Assembly: GCF_000980885.2 (NCBI RefSeq)
Contig: NZ_LBDA02000003.1
Span: forward strand, 1 to 64,000
Origin: Streptomyces malaysiense
GTDB lineage: Bacteria; Actinomycetota; Actinomycetes; Streptomycetales; Streptomycetaceae
DNA: 64,000 nucleotides
Direction of reading: 5' to 3'
The position numbers were made by a program, and so were the translations under genes. How positions within the stretch are numbered: the first letter of the stretch is position 1; every line of letters begins with the position of its first letter. Below, piece after piece: positions 27,369-37,156 of the stretch. The notes beneath the pieces were generated by a model. The model had not been told where the DNA came from, made no database searches, and saw only the letters and a program-made list of their open reading frames with translations.

Positions 27369-29439
27369 GCTCGCCGCCCTCGAACTGCGGCGCTTCGGAC
27401 GCGGCAGGCTCCCGCGCGCCGCCCTCGTCGCCCTGCTCGTGCTGCCGCTGCTCTACGGCGGCCTGTACCTGTGGTCCTTCTGGAACCCGTACGGCCGCCT
27501 GGACCGCGTCCCCGTGGCCCTGGTCAACGACGACAAGGGGGCCACCGCGGGCGGCAAGCGGATCACCGCGGGCGACGACCTCGTGTCCGGGCTGCGCGAC
27601 AGCAAGACCTTCGACTGGCACGAGGTGAGCGACGCCGAGGCCCGCGAGGGCGTGGAGAACGGCACGTACTACCTGTCGCTCACCATGCCGAGCGACTTCA
27701 GCGAGCGCATCGCCTCCAGCTCCGGCGACGACCCCGAGGCCGGCGCCCTCCAGGTGCGCAGCAACGACGCGAACAACTACATCGTCGGCCAGATATCCCG
27801 CACCGTCTTCAACGAGGTGCGCTCGGCCGCGTCCAGCAAGGCGTCGCGGTCCTTCCTTGACAAGATCTTCATCTCGTTCTCCGGCATCCACGACAAGACG
27901 GTCACGGCCGCCAAGGGCGCCGACCGGCTGAACACCGGCCTGGGCAAGGCCGAGAAGGGCTCCAAGGACCTCGCCGACGGGCTCGTGGACGCCAAGAGCG
28001 GCAGCGGAAAGCTCGCCAAGGGCATCAAGAAGCTGAAGACGGGCTCCGGCGACCTCCAGGAGGGCTCCCGGCAGGTCGCCGACGGCACCCAGGCGCTCGC
28101 CGACAAGGTCGACGGCGTCTACACCCAGGCGGGCCCGTTCCTGAAGGACCACGAGAAGACCATCGGGGACACCGCGGGCCTGGTCGCCGACTCGGCCAAG
28201 ACGGTCCAGGACAACCTCGGCACCCTGGTGAAACACGCGCCCCTGGCCGCCGAGGCCGCGCATCTGTCCGCCGCCGCCCTCACGGACGTGTACAAGGAGC
28301 GCTGCCAGACCGCCCCCGTCCCCGACCCCGCCTGTCCGCAGCTCCAGAAGGCGAAGCAGGCCGCCGAGGACGTGTCCGGCGTCGCCGACGACCTGGAGAC
28401 CCTGATCGCCGACCAGAACGGCGACCTGGCGACCATGCGGGACAACCTGGGCACCCTCCGCAAGCAGGCGACCGCCCTCCAGAAGAGCGCGCCCCATCTC
28501 TCCGAGGACGTCAGCGACGCCGTCAAGAAGATCGACAAGCTGAACGCCGGCGCGCAGCAGGTCGCCGCCGGCGCCAAGAAGCTGCACACCGGCCTGACCA
28601 CCGCCGACACGGGTGCGACCACCCTGGACGCGGGCATCGGCACCGCCAAGACCGGCGCCCAGACCCTCGACGGCGGCCTGTACAAGCTGACCGACGGCTC
28701 CGGGAAGCTCGCCGGCGGGCTGCACGACGGCGCCAGGAAGATCCCCGACTACGACAAGCACGACCGCGACCGGCGCACCGGCGTCATGGCCGACCCGGTC
28801 CAGCTGGCCTCGCACGATCTGCACAAGGCGCCCAACTACGGCACCGGGTTCGCCCCTTACTTCATCCCGCTGTCCCTGTGGGTGGGCGCGATGGTGGCCT
28901 ACATGCTGATCGCGCCGCTCAACCGGCGCGCCCTGGCGGCCGGTTCACCGGCCTGGCGGATCACGCTCGCGGGCTGGCTGCCGGTGGTCGCGCTGGGCGT
29001 GCTCCAGGTGGGCGCGCTGATGGCCGTACTGCACTGGGCGATCGGGCTCCAGATGCTGCGGGCGGCCGGCACGGTCGGCTTCCTGTTCCTGGTCACCGCG
29101 TGCTTCGCGGCGATCGTGCAGTGGCTCAACGCCCGCTTCGGCGCGGCCGGCCGCATCCTGGTCCTCGCCCTGCTGATGCTCCAGCTGACCTCCGCGGGCG
29201 GCACCTATCCGGTGCAGACCAGCCCGGGATTCTTCAACGCCATCCACCCGTACCTGCCGATGAGTTACGTCGTGTCGGCGCTGCGCCGGCTGATCACCGG
29301 CGGCGGGCTGGGCCCGGTGTGGCAGGCGTGCGCGGTGCTGACCGCGTTCACCGCGGGCGCCCTCGCGCTCACCGCGCTCGCGGCCCGCAAGCGGCAGGTG
29401 TGGACGCTGGACCGGCTGCACCCGGAGCTGACCCTGTGA
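27355..29439 (+). CDS. YhgE/Pip-type ABC-2 membrane protein
   Basis: 694 aa. One N-terminal membrane helix (about 20-42, ALVALLVLPLLYGGLYLWSFW) is followed by the YhgE start motif NPYGRLDRVPVALVNDDKG. A large extracytoplasmic coiled region of about 400 residues has repeating heptad-like units (LNTGLGKAEKGSKDLADGL and similar), and about six helices lie at the C-terminus (500-690). This is the architecture of phage-infection-protein/YhgE and ABC-2 drug-resistance permeases. With the preceding ATPase it may form an exporter of an unknown, probably amphipathic substrate. ATG at 27355 has GGAGGA upstream. The gene after it is the operon's TetR regulator. Confidence 0.88.
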   Translation: MRSPRLAALELRRFGRGRLPRAALVALLVLPLLYGGLYLWSFWNPYGRLDRVPVALVNDDKGATAGGKRITAGDDLVSGLRDSKTFDWHEVSDAEAREGVENGTYYLSLTMPSDFSERIASSSGDDPEAGALQVRSNDANNYIVGQISRTVFNEVRSAASSKASRSFLDKIFISFSGIHDKTVTAAKGADRLNTGLGKAEKGSKDLADGLVDAKSGSGKLAKGIKKLKTGSGDLQEGSRQVADGTQALADKVDGVYTQAGPFLKDHEKTIGDTAGLVADSAKTVQDNLGTLVKHAPLAAEAAHLSAAALTDVYKERCQTAPVPDPACPQLQKAKQAAEDVSGVADDLETLIADQNGDLATMRDNLGTLRKQATALQKSAPHLSEDVSDAVKKIDKLNAGAQQVAAGAKKLHTGLTTADTGATTLDAGIGTAKTGAQTLDGGLYKLTDGSGKLAGGLHDGARKIPDYDKHDRDRRTGVMADPVQLASHDLHKAPNYGTGFAPYFIPLSLWVGAMVAYMLIAPLNRRALAAGSPAWRITLAGWLPVVALGVLQVGALMAVLHWAIGLQMLRAAGTVGFLFLVTACFAAIVQWLNARFGAAGRILVLALLMLQLTSAGGTYPVQTSPGFFNAIHPYLPMSYVVSALRRLITGGGLGPVWQACAVLTAFTAGALALTALAARKRQVWTLDRLHPELTL

Positions 29440-29486
29440 GCCCCGGACCGGCACGGCCGGCGCGGGCACCTGTGAGAATCGGTGCC

Positions 29487-30116
29487 ATGGAAAGCAGCAG
29501 CGCCAGGTCCGGCGGCAGCACGCGCCGGGAGGCGACCCGGCAGAAGCTCTACGAGGCGGCCGTCACTCTCATCGCCGAGCAGGGCTTCTCCGCGACCACC
29601 GTGGACGAGATCGCCGAGCGGGCGGGGGTCGCGAAGGGCACCGTCTACTACAACTTCGCGAGCAAGTCGGTCCTCTTCGAGGAACTGCTGCGGCACGGGG
29701 TCGGCCTGCTCACCGCCTCCCTGCGGGAGGCCGCGGAACAGACCGCGCACGAGGGCGGCGGCAAGGTCGACGCGCTGGACGCGATGGTCCGTGCCGGCCT
29801 GGTCTTCATCGACCGCTATCCGGCCTTCACCCAGCTGTACGTGGCCGAGCTGTGGCGCACCAACCGGGCCTGGCAGTCCACGCTGATGGTGGTGCGCCAG
29901 GAGGCCGTCGCCGTGGTCGAGGGCGTGCTGCGCGAGGGGGTGGCGGGCGGCGAGTTCAGCGAGGAGATCGACGTCCAGCTGACCGCGGCCGCGCTGGTCG
30001 GCATGGTGCTGGTGGCCGCGCTCGACTGGAAGTCCTTCCAGCCGCAGCGCTCCCTGGACGACGTGCACGCGGCCCTGTCCCGGCTGCTCCAGGGCCGGGT
30101 CAGCGGCAGGGCCTGA
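29487..30116 (+). CDS. TetR family transcriptional regulator
   Basis: 209 aa repressor. The N-terminal HTH (about residues 17-62) contains LIAEQGFSATTVDEIAERAG and VAKGTVYYNFASKSVLFEEL, a textbook TetR DNA-binding domain. The helical C-terminal ligand domain is of the TetR_C type. ATG at 29487 is chosen because it opens a short basic tail before the HTH; no strong ribosome site is visible, and GTG at 29472 is possible. It is last in the ABC operon, 47 bases after the permease, and probably represses it through the palindrome at 26551-26564. Confidence 0.92.
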   Translation: MESSSARSGGSTRREATRQKLYEAAVTLIAEQGFSATTVDEIAERAGVAKGTVYYNFASKSVLFEELLRHGVGLLTASLREAAEQTAHEGGGKVDALDAMVRAGLVFIDRYPAFTQLYVAELWRTNRAWQSTLMVVRQEAVAVVEGVLREGVAGGEFSEEIDVQLTAAALVGMVLVAALDWKSFQPQRSLDDVHAALSRLLQGRVSGRA

Positions 30117-30148
30117 GCCGCCGGGTCGGCGGCACACCGCCGAACGGC

Positions 30149-30190
30149 GCGTGAGGGCGCCGGTCCGCTGCCGGACCGGCGCCCTCACGC
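30149..30190 (+). terminator. Strong terminator, 19-bp perfect stem
   Basis: Arms 30149-30167 and 30172-30190 pair perfectly around a CTGC loop, 32 bases past the tetR stop. This closes the ABC/TetR operon. Confidence 0.88.
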
Positions 30191-30419
30191 TCCCCCGTGA
30201 CCCCCGTACTCCCCCTGGGTCATGGCCGGGGGCGGACGCCGTTCCGCCGCCCCGTGCCGGCGGTGCCGGGCCGCGCCTCCCTGCCGGACTCCACTCTCGC
30301 GTGCCGGCCCCCCGCCGCCCATCCGCGCGCCTACTCATCCGGCGGCCTAGGTACGGATACTCAGAACCGCGCGCACGTGCCCGGGACGGGCGCCCCCGCG
30401 CCTCGCTACGATCGCCTGC

Positions 30420-31022
30420 GTGTCCGTACTCCCCCTCGTCTTCACCAGTGGCTGGGCCAGCGGCGTCAACGCCTACGCGGTGGTGCTCCTGCTCGGTCTG
30501 TTCGGCGTGACCGGGGTGAGCGACGACGTCCCCCGGGCCCTCCAGCGGCCCGAGGTGCTGATCGTCGCGGGGGTGCTGTTCCTGTGCGAGGCGGCCGCCG
30601 ACAAGGTGCCCTACGTCGACTCGGTGTGGGACTCCGTGCACACCGTGATCCGGCCCGTCGCGGGCGCCTGGGTGGGCGCGCTGCTCGCCGGGCACAGCGG
30701 CTCGTACTCGGAGGTGACGGCCGCGCTGATCGGTGGTTCGACGGCGCTGGCCAGCCACTCGGTCAAGGCGGGGACGCGGATGGCGGTCAACGCCTCGCCC
30801 GAGCCGTTCAGCAACATCGCGCTGAGCATCGGTGAGGATCTGGGCGTCGGCGCACTGGTCTCCTTCGCGCTGTTCCATCCGCGGGCGGCGGCGGTCGTCG
30901 CGGCGGTACTGCTGGTCGCGGGGCTGGCCACGCTGTTCTTCCTGGTCTCCCGCATCCGGCGTTTCCTGCGCCGCCGGGCACAGCGCCGCGAGGAGCGCGG
31001 GCTGGCCTCGCGGGTGCTCTGA
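30420..31022 (+). CDS. DUF4126 family membrane protein
   Basis: 200 aa. Helical membrane protein of the DUF4126 family: hydrophobic segments at about 2-30, 45-60, 80-92, 100-115 and 155-178, with the family motif SGWASGVNAYAVVLLLGL at the N-terminus and ASHSVKAGTRMAVNASPEP in the middle. The function is unknown. The C-terminus is strongly basic (RRFLRRRAQRREER). The start is GTG at 30420, 7 bases after a TACGAT -10 (30407-30412) with no ribosome site, suggesting a leaderless message. The 225 bases upstream to the terminator at 30190 hold nothing else I can name. Confidence 0.85.
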   Translation: MSVLPLVFTSGWASGVNAYAVVLLLGLFGVTGVSDDVPRALQRPEVLIVAGVLFLCEAAADKVPYVDSVWDSVHTVIRPVAGAWVGALLAGHSGSYSEVTAALIGGSTALASHSVKAGTRMAVNASPEPFSNIALSIGEDLGVGALVSFALFHPRAAAVVAAVLLVAGLATLFFLVSRIRRFLRRRAQRREERGLASRVL

Positions 31023-31079
31023 GCCACCCGGACCCGCCCGGGGGCCGGACCGCCGGTGGCGGTCGCTAGAGTCGCGGAC

Positions 31080-32585
31080 ATGGCACGGATCGCGGTGATG
31101 GGCGCCGGTATGGGCGCGATGGCTGCCGCCGCCCGGCTGGCCGTCGCGGGCCACCGGGTGGTGGTGTACGAGCGCACGGACACCTACGGCGGTGGGGTGC
31201 GCCGCCTGGCGCGGGACGGGTTCGGCTTCGACACCGGCCCGGGGCTGCTGACGCTGCCCGCCGTCTACCGTGACCTGTTCGTCAAGACCGGCAAGGAGCC
31301 GCTGGAGGACCTGGTCGGACTGGTCCAGGTCGACCCGTCCGCGCGGCATCTCTTCGCGGACGGCACCGAGGCGGCCCTGCCCAACGCCTCGCGCGCGGGC
31401 GTCGTCGCGGCGCTGGACGAGGCGCTGGGCGGCGGGGCGGGCGGACGCTGGGGCGACTTCCTGGTCCGGGCCCGCGAGGCATGGGACCGCACCCGCCGGC
31501 CGCTGCTGGAGGAGCCGCTGTGGCCCGACTGGCAGGTACTGACGGGCAAGGAGCCGTATCCGGCGGTCCCGCACAAGAGGCTGCTGCGCACCCGGCGGGC
31601 GGCCACCCTGGCCGAGATCGGCGCCTGGGAGCTGCGCGACCCCCGGCTGACGGCGCTGCTCGCCGGGTACGCCCTGGCGTACGGCGTCGACCCGGCCACC
31701 GCCCCGGCGAGCGCGGCCGTGCTGCCGTACATGGAGCACGCCTTCGGCACCTGGTACGTGCGCGGCGGGACGAGGGAGCTGGCGCGCGCGGTGTACGAGC
31801 GGTGCCTGGCACGGCGGGTGGAGTTCGTCTTCGGCGCCGAGATCACCCGGGTGCCGGTGGCGGACGGCCGGGCGGCCGGGGTCGAGCTGGCCGACGGAAC
31901 CGTGGCCGGGGCGGACTTCGTGGTCGGGTCGCGGCCCTGGCGGCTGGGCGGCCTGGTGGAAGGGGCACCGTATGGACCGGGGGCGGTCGCACCGGCGCCG
32001 GAGGACCGGTTCCCGGGACGGATGGTGGTCTGCCTGGCCCTGCGCGGCGCCCGCGATCCCGGTGCCGCGCATCGCACGGTGGTGCACTCGGCCGACACCG
32101 AGGGCGAACTGGACCTGTTCCGGCACGGCACCCCGCCGGGCCTGCCGACGGTCCGCGTCGACCGGCCGGACGATCCGGCGCTGCGTCCCGACGACGCGCA
32201 CGAGTCGATGGTGCTGACGGCGACGGTCCCGGCGGCGACGCGGTACGACTGGGGCGCGCCGGGTGTGGCCGACGCGTTCACCGAGCGCATGATCACCGCC
32301 GCCGAGCGGGCCGTGCCCGAGCTGCGGGAGCGGGTCCTGTGGCGCGAGGTGCGCACCCCCCTGGACACCGCGCGGGAGACGGGCGCCACCGGGGGCGCGG
32401 TCCCGCCGCCCGCGCTGGCCGGACCGCGGGGCGCGCTGCACCCGGCCAACGCCACCGGTACACCGGGCCTGTTCGCCGTCGGCGGCTGGTCCCACCCGGG
32501 CGGCGGGCTGCCGCACGCGGGCATGTCGGGCGCGCTGGTGTCCGGGCTGATCGTGGAGGGGCCGGACTTCCGGGGCTCGCAGTGA
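31080..32585 (+). CDS. Phytoene-desaturase-like FAD oxidoreductase
   Basis: 501 aa flavoprotein of the CrtI/amine-oxidase superfamily. The dinucleotide-binding motif is at the very N-terminus (MGAGMGAMAAAARLAVAGHRVVVYE in two parts: MGAGMGAMAAAARLA and VAGHRVVVYE). FDTGPGLLTLPAVY follows, and the C-terminal FAD motif is LFAVGGWSHPGGGLPHAGMSGALVSG (LFAVGGWSHPGGG, then LPHAGMSGALVSG). No other carotenoid genes are nearby, so the substrate may not be phytoene. ATG at 31080 lies 7 bases after a TAGAGT -10 (31067-31072), suggesting a leaderless message. Confidence 0.87.
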   Translation: MARIAVMGAGMGAMAAAARLAVAGHRVVVYERTDTYGGGVRRLARDGFGFDTGPGLLTLPAVYRDLFVKTGKEPLEDLVGLVQVDPSARHLFADGTEAALPNASRAGVVAALDEALGGGAGGRWGDFLVRAREAWDRTRRPLLEEPLWPDWQVLTGKEPYPAVPHKRLLRTRRAATLAEIGAWELRDPRLTALLAGYALAYGVDPATAPASAAVLPYMEHAFGTWYVRGGTRELARAVYERCLARRVEFVFGAEITRVPVADGRAAGVELADGTVAGADFVVGSRPWRLGGLVEGAPYGPGAVAPAPEDRFPGRMVVCLALRGARDPGAAHRTVVHSADTEGELDLFRHGTPPGLPTVRVDRPDDPALRPDDAHESMVLTATVPAATRYDWGAPGVADAFTERMITAAERAVPELRERVLWREVRTPLDTARETGATGGAVPPPALAGPRGALHPANATGTPGLFAVGGWSHPGGGLPHAGMSGALVSGLIVEGPDFRGSQ

Positions 32586-32597
32586 CCCGCGCGTGAG

Positions 32598-32619
32598 CCG
32601 TGCCCCGGCCGGGGCACGG
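32598..32619. terminator. Shared terminator between convergent genes (22-bp palindrome)
   Basis: CCGTGCCCC and GGGGCACGG pair around a GGCC loop. It lies between the flavoprotein gene (stop 32585) and the convergent membrane-protein gene (stop 32658) and should work in both directions. Confidence 0.75.
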
Positions 32620-32657
32620 ACCGCGCCCGGGGCCTCACCCCACCCGGCGTCCGCGCC

Positions 32658-33569
32658 TCAGTAGCGGTACTGCTGCTCGTCGTACCCCGGCTGCTGCTGA
32701 CCGTGGCCCTGGTAGGGGTACGGCTGCTCCTGCGGGAGTTCGCCGCCGTGGCCCTCGTCGGTGCGCTGCTGCGGCACCCACACCCCGCCGGCCGGGGTCT
32801 CCCCGTAACCGCCGGTGGCGTACGGGTCCTGGGGGTAGCCCTGCGTGCCGTACTGCTCGGCGTAGCCGGGGTCGTAGCCGTCGCCGGGATAGGACTGGCT
32901 GCCGATGTAGGGGTCCGAGTAGTTGGCGTAGCCCTGCTGCGGGGCGGCGTCGTAGCCGTACCCCTGCTGCTGCCCGTAGTCGGCGTAGTCGTAGGACTGG
33001 CCCTGCTGGGGGGCGGCGTGGGTGGCGGTGTCGCCGTAGACGCCGTAGTTGCCGGTGTCGTCGGGCAGCGGCTGCGGCTCGTAGACGGAGGTGTCCCCGG
33101 CGGCCGGGGGACGCGCGGGCGAGAAGACGTCGTCGCGGTCGTAGTCGTCGTACGCGTCCGCGGCGGAGCCCTCCTCGGTGTAGGGGTCCTGAGCGGGGGC
33201 CAGGTCGTCGTCCGCGCCGGCGGGGGCGGGCGCGGGGGCCTTCGCCGCCTGGGCCTTGCGGTCGCCGCGGCCGCGGCGGCGCTTGCTGCCGCCGGACTCC
33301 GCGGCCTCGGCCTCGGACCGCCGCAGCGCCCAGCCGGCCACGAAACCGCGGCGGAAGGAGAGCGTGACGAGGGTCTGGCCGACGGCGAAGGCGATCGCGC
33401 CCGCGCCGATCACGAGGACGGACGGCATCAGGACGCCGACCACCACCCCGAGGAAGCCGGTGAAGGCGAGCAACCGCCAGCGCAGTCGCGCCTTGTACTG
33501 AAGCAGCACCTCGCCGAGCAACCACAGCGCGACGCCGCCGAATGCGATGTAGAGGACCGTCCAGCCCAT
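32658..33569 (-). CDS. Membrane protein with long Tyr/Gln/Pro-rich cytoplasmic tail
   Basis: 303 aa. I do not recognise a named family. Three hydrophobic segments (about 3-21, 33-48 and 49-70, including LLAFTGFLGVVVGVLMPSVL and VIGAGAIAFAVGQTLVTL) precede a basic stretch (SKRRRGRGDRKAQ). About 190 residues of low-complexity tail follow, rich in Tyr, Gln, Gly, Asp and Pro (for example YGQQQGYGYDAAPQQGYANY). The tail looks intrinsically disordered and prion-like. ATG at 33569 has GAGAGGGG 5 bases upstream. It is 56 bases downstream of... no gene on its strand but metF starts transcription from further right and ends at 33626, so read-through from metF is possible. Confidence 0.8.
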   Translation of the reverse strand: MGWTVLYIAFGGVALWLLGEVLLQYKARLRWRLLAFTGFLGVVVGVLMPSVLVIGAGAIAFAVGQTLVTLSFRRGFVAGWALRRSEAEAAESGGSKRRRGRGDRKAQAAKAPAPAPAGADDDLAPAQDPYTEEGSAADAYDDYDRDDVFSPARPPAAGDTSVYEPQPLPDDTGNYGVYGDTATHAAPQQGQSYDYADYGQQQGYGYDAAPQQGYANYSDPYIGSQSYPGDGYDPGYAEQYGTQGYPQDPYATGGYGETPAGGVWVPQQRTDEGHGGELPQEQPYPYQGHGQQQPGYDEQQYRY

Positions 33570-33625
33570 GTACGCCCCTCTCCCAGTGGCCGTTACGCAG
33601 TGTGTCTCAACACGATGCGGCAGGT

Positions 33626-34584
<959 letters not shown>

Positions 34585-34658
34585 CCGAACCCCGGAAATT
34601 TGCCCGAATTGTCGACTTGTCGTCCACCCCTTGGGACGAGCCCCTGAGACGGGGAGCC

Positions 34659-35306
34659 TCAGGACCGCCGCAGCCGCCGGGCGAACTCGGCCGCGGCGGC
34701 GCCCGGATCGTCGGCCTCGGTGAGCGCGCGCACCACGACCACCCGGCGGGCCCCGGCCTCCAGGACCTCGTCCAGGTTGCCGAGGTCGATGCCGCCGATC
34801 GCGAACCAGGGGCGCTCGGTGCCGAGCGCGGCCGTGTACCGGACCAGGCCGAGGCCCGGAGCGGGCCGGCCGGGCTTGGTGGGGGTGGGCCAGCACGGCC
34901 CGGTGCAGAAGTAGTCCACGCCCTCCTGGACGGCGGCCGCGGCGGCCTCGTCCTCGGTGTGGGTGGAACGGCCGATCAGCACGTCCTCGCCGAGGATCGC
35001 GCGGGCCGCGGTCACCGGCAGGTCGCCCTGGCCGAGGTGGAGCACGTCGGCGCCGACGGCGTGGGCGACATCGGCCCGGTCGTTGACCGCGAGGAGCCTG
35101 CCGTGCCGGGCACACGCCTCGGCGAAGACCTCGAGACAGGCCAGTTCCTCGGCGGCCTCCATGCCCTTGTCGCGCAGTTGCACGATGTCGACGCCGCCGG
35201 CCAGCACCGCGTCCAGGAACTCGGGCAGGTCGCCCTGGCGCCTGCGGGCGTCCGTGCACAGGTACAGCCGGGCGTCGGCGAACTCGGCGCGGGCGGTGTC
35301 GGACAT
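34659..35306 (-). CDS. thiE: Thiamine-phosphate synthase
   Basis: 215 aa TIM-barrel enzyme that joins HMP-pyrophosphate and the thiazole phosphate into thiamine monophosphate. Signature segments: [43 protein letters not shown] ([16 protein letters not shown] then DVLHLGQ), [24 protein letters not shown] and [11 protein letters not shown] at 35306 is preferred because the longer frame adds only Pro/Arg-rich residues unlike any ThiE. It is on the strand opposite to thiO-thiS-thiG, 2.4 kb away, with no TPP riboswitch visible upstream. Confidence 0.95.
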   Translation of the reverse strand: MSDTARAEFADARLYLCTDARRRQGDLPEFLDAVLAGGVDIVQLRDKGMEAAEELACLEVFAEACARHGRLLAVNDRADVAHAVGADVLHLGQGDLPVTAARAILGEDVLIGRSTHTEDEAAAAAVQEGVDYFCTGPCWPTPTKPGRPAPGLGLVRYTAALGTERPWFAIGGIDLGNLDEVLEAGARRVVVVRALTEADDPGAAAAEFARRLRRS

Positions 35307-35392
35307 GCGTGGGCCCCCGGGGGTCGGTGTGTGCTGGCTGGGCGGTGGCGTGCGGCGCGGGGCGTCGCACGCCACCCCTCAGGTGGTCGGGC

Positions 35393-35758
35393 TCAGACGG
35401 CGAGCGCCTGGGCGCGGCGCTTCACCTCCGTGCCGCGATTCTCGCTGAGTGCCTGCGCGGGGGTGCCGGGCAGGGTCGGGTCGGGGGTGAAGAGCCATTC
35501 GATCATCTCTTCGGCCGTGAAGCCGTCGTCCCGCAGGAGCGTCAGGGTCCCGGTCAGGCCCTTGACGACCTTGTCCCCGTCGATGAAGGCGGCGGGGACG
35601 TGCAGCGCGCGGTTCTCGCCTCGGCGCACGGCGATGAGCTGGCCGTCCTTGACCAGCTGCCGCACACGCGTCACCTCGACGCCGAACTGTTCGGCGATGT
35701 CGGGGAGGGTGAGCCAGGCGGGGACGAGAGCGTCGATCTTCGTGTCAATCTCGGTCAC
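35393..35758 (-). CDS. Rv2175c-type winged-helix DNA-binding protein
   Basis: 121 aa. It resembles M. tuberculosis Rv2175c, a DNA-binding protein phosphorylated by the adjacent Ser/Thr kinase PknL. An N-terminal helix-turn-helix (WLTLPDIAEQFGVEVTRVRQ) is followed by a wing (DGQLIAVRRGENRALHVPAAFI) and a conserved C-terminal helix (LTLLRDDGFTAEEMIEWLFT in part). Here a PASTA kinase gene lies 4.4 kb away rather than adjacent. The start is GTG at 35758, 7 bases after TAGGCT (35771-35766) and with no ribosome site, a likely leaderless start. Confidence 0.85.
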   Translation of the reverse strand: MTEIDTKIDALVPAWLTLPDIAEQFGVEVTRVRQLVKDGQLIAVRRGENRALHVPAAFIDGDKVVKGLTGTLTLLRDDGFTAEEMIEWLFTPDPTLPGTPAQALSENRGTEVKRRAQALAV

Positions 35759-35891
35759 GGGTACTAGCCTAGGCGTTCGGCCGGGTGTGGTGCTTTACGC
35801 CGGTGGCCCGGCGGCCGCTCCGCCGCGGTTTCCCGCACCCGCGCGGGGGAGCCGCGGGCCGGTACCCTCCCCCCGCTCCCCGTCGGCCGCC

Positions 35892-37124
35892 TCAGTCGGC
35901 CGTGGTGTTCTTCAGCGGCCTTCCCGGGTCCGCCAGTGCCTGCGCGTCCAGGACGCGGCCCGCCTCGATCAGCTTGCGGCCCTGGGCGAGATCGCGCGGC
36001 CGGCCGACGGCCAGCAGGGCGACCAGGCGGCCCTCGCGCAGCCAGCACACCGTCCAGGCGGGGCCCGTGGGGTCGCCGCGCCAGACCAGCCGGTCGGCGG
36101 CGGCGTGGTGGCCGGCGTACTGGACGAAGCGGCCGAACTGCTCGGACCAGAAGTACGGCACCGGGTCGTAGACGGCGGTGGTCTCGCCGAGGATGCCGGC
36201 GGCGACGGTGCGCGGGCCCTGGAGGGCGTTGTCCCAGTGGTGCACGAGGAGGCGTTCGCCGTAGCGGGCGGAGGGGAAGGACGCGCAGTCGCCGACGGCG
36301 TACACGTCGGGCACCGAGGTGTGCAGCCGGGCGTCGGTGACGACCTCGCCAAACGTGCCCAGCTCGATGCCGGAACCGGCCAGCCAGCCGGTGGCGGGGC
36401 GGGCCCCGATGCCGACGACGACGGCGCCCGCGGGCAGTCGGGTGCCGTCGGCGAGCACCACGGCGCCGGGCTCGACGCGCTCCACGCGCGCGCCGGTGCG
36501 CAGTTCGGCGCCACTGGCGGCGTACCAGCCGGCCATGGGGGCGGCGACCTCGGCGGGCAGCACTCCGGCGAGCGGCCGGTCGGCCGCCTCGACGACGGTC
36601 ACCGCGCAGCCGGCCTCGCGGGCGGCCGTGGCGAACTCGGCGCCGATCCAGCCCGCGCCGACGACCACGATGTCGTGCTGCCGGGCGAGCACGGGCCGCA
36701 GTCGCGCCGCGTCGTCCAGGGTGCGCAGCAGATGCACGCCGGGGACGCCCTCGGCGCCGGGCAGGGTGACCGGTTCGGCGCCGGTGGCGAGCACCAGGAC
36801 GTCGTACGGCACCGGGCCCGCCTCGGTGTCCAGTTCGTGGTCGGCGGGGCGGGCGCCGAGGACCTCGCAGCCGAGCCGGAGGTCGACGCCGAGCGCGTCG
36901 AAGTCGAGGTCGAAGGCGGAGCCCTCGGCCTTGCCGAGCAGGACGGCCTTGGACAGCGGCGGCCGGTCGTACGGCTGGTGCGGTTCGGCGCCGATGACGG
37001 TCACGTCGCCGGTGAAACCCTGTTCCCGCAGGGCGACCGCGGTCTGCACCCCGGCCATGCCCGCACCGGCGACGACCACGTGCCGGATCCCTGCCGTGCC
37101 CTCCTGGGCTGTCTGCTCGCTCAC
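35892..37124 (-). CDS. FAD-dependent NAD(P)H oxidoreductase (ferredoxin-reductase type)
   Basis: 410 aa two-dinucleotide-fold flavoprotein. The FAD motif VVVAGAGMAGVQTAVAL starts near residue 16, DRPPLSKAVL follows, the NAD(P) motif VVVGAGWIGAEFATAAREAG is near residue 150, and the second FAD motif VYAVGDCASFPS near 275. The family supplies electrons to Rieske oxygenases or cytochromes P450, but none is near; nitrite-reductase-type or assimilatory partners are also absent. GTG at 37124 lies 6 bases after TATGGT (37136-37131), another candidate leaderless start, with CTGACT 18 bases further up as a possible -35. Confidence 0.88.
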   Translation of the reverse strand: MSEQTAQEGTAGIRHVVVAGAGMAGVQTAVALREQGFTGDVTVIGAEPHQPYDRPPLSKAVLLGKAEGSAFDLDFDALGVDLRLGCEVLGARPADHELDTEAGPVPYDVLVLATGAEPVTLPGAEGVPGVHLLRTLDDAARLRPVLARQHDIVVVGAGWIGAEFATAAREAGCAVTVVEAADRPLAGVLPAEVAAPMAGWYAASGAELRTGARVERVEPGAVVLADGTRLPAGAVVVGIGARPATGWLAGSGIELGTFGEVVTDARLHTSVPDVYAVGDCASFPSARYGERLLVHHWDNALQGPRTVAAGILGETTAVYDPVPYFWSEQFGRFVQYAGHHAAADRLVWRGDPTGPAWTVCWLREGRLVALLAVGRPRDLAQGRKLIEAGRVLDAQALADPGRPLKNTTAD

Positions 37125-37156
37125 CCGGTCACCATAGTCAGATGACGATCAGTCAG

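Noticed and set aside
30420..32516. 1083-codon minus-strand frame antisense to the TetR, DUF4126 and flavoprotein genes
   Set aside because: Arg/Pro/Gly/His-rich composition and no domain; a high-GC shadow of genes on the plus strand.
31080..32585. Carotenoid biosynthesis cluster around the phytoene-desaturase-like gene
   Set aside because: No crtB, crtE or crtY partner is present within the window, so a pigment role cannot be supported.
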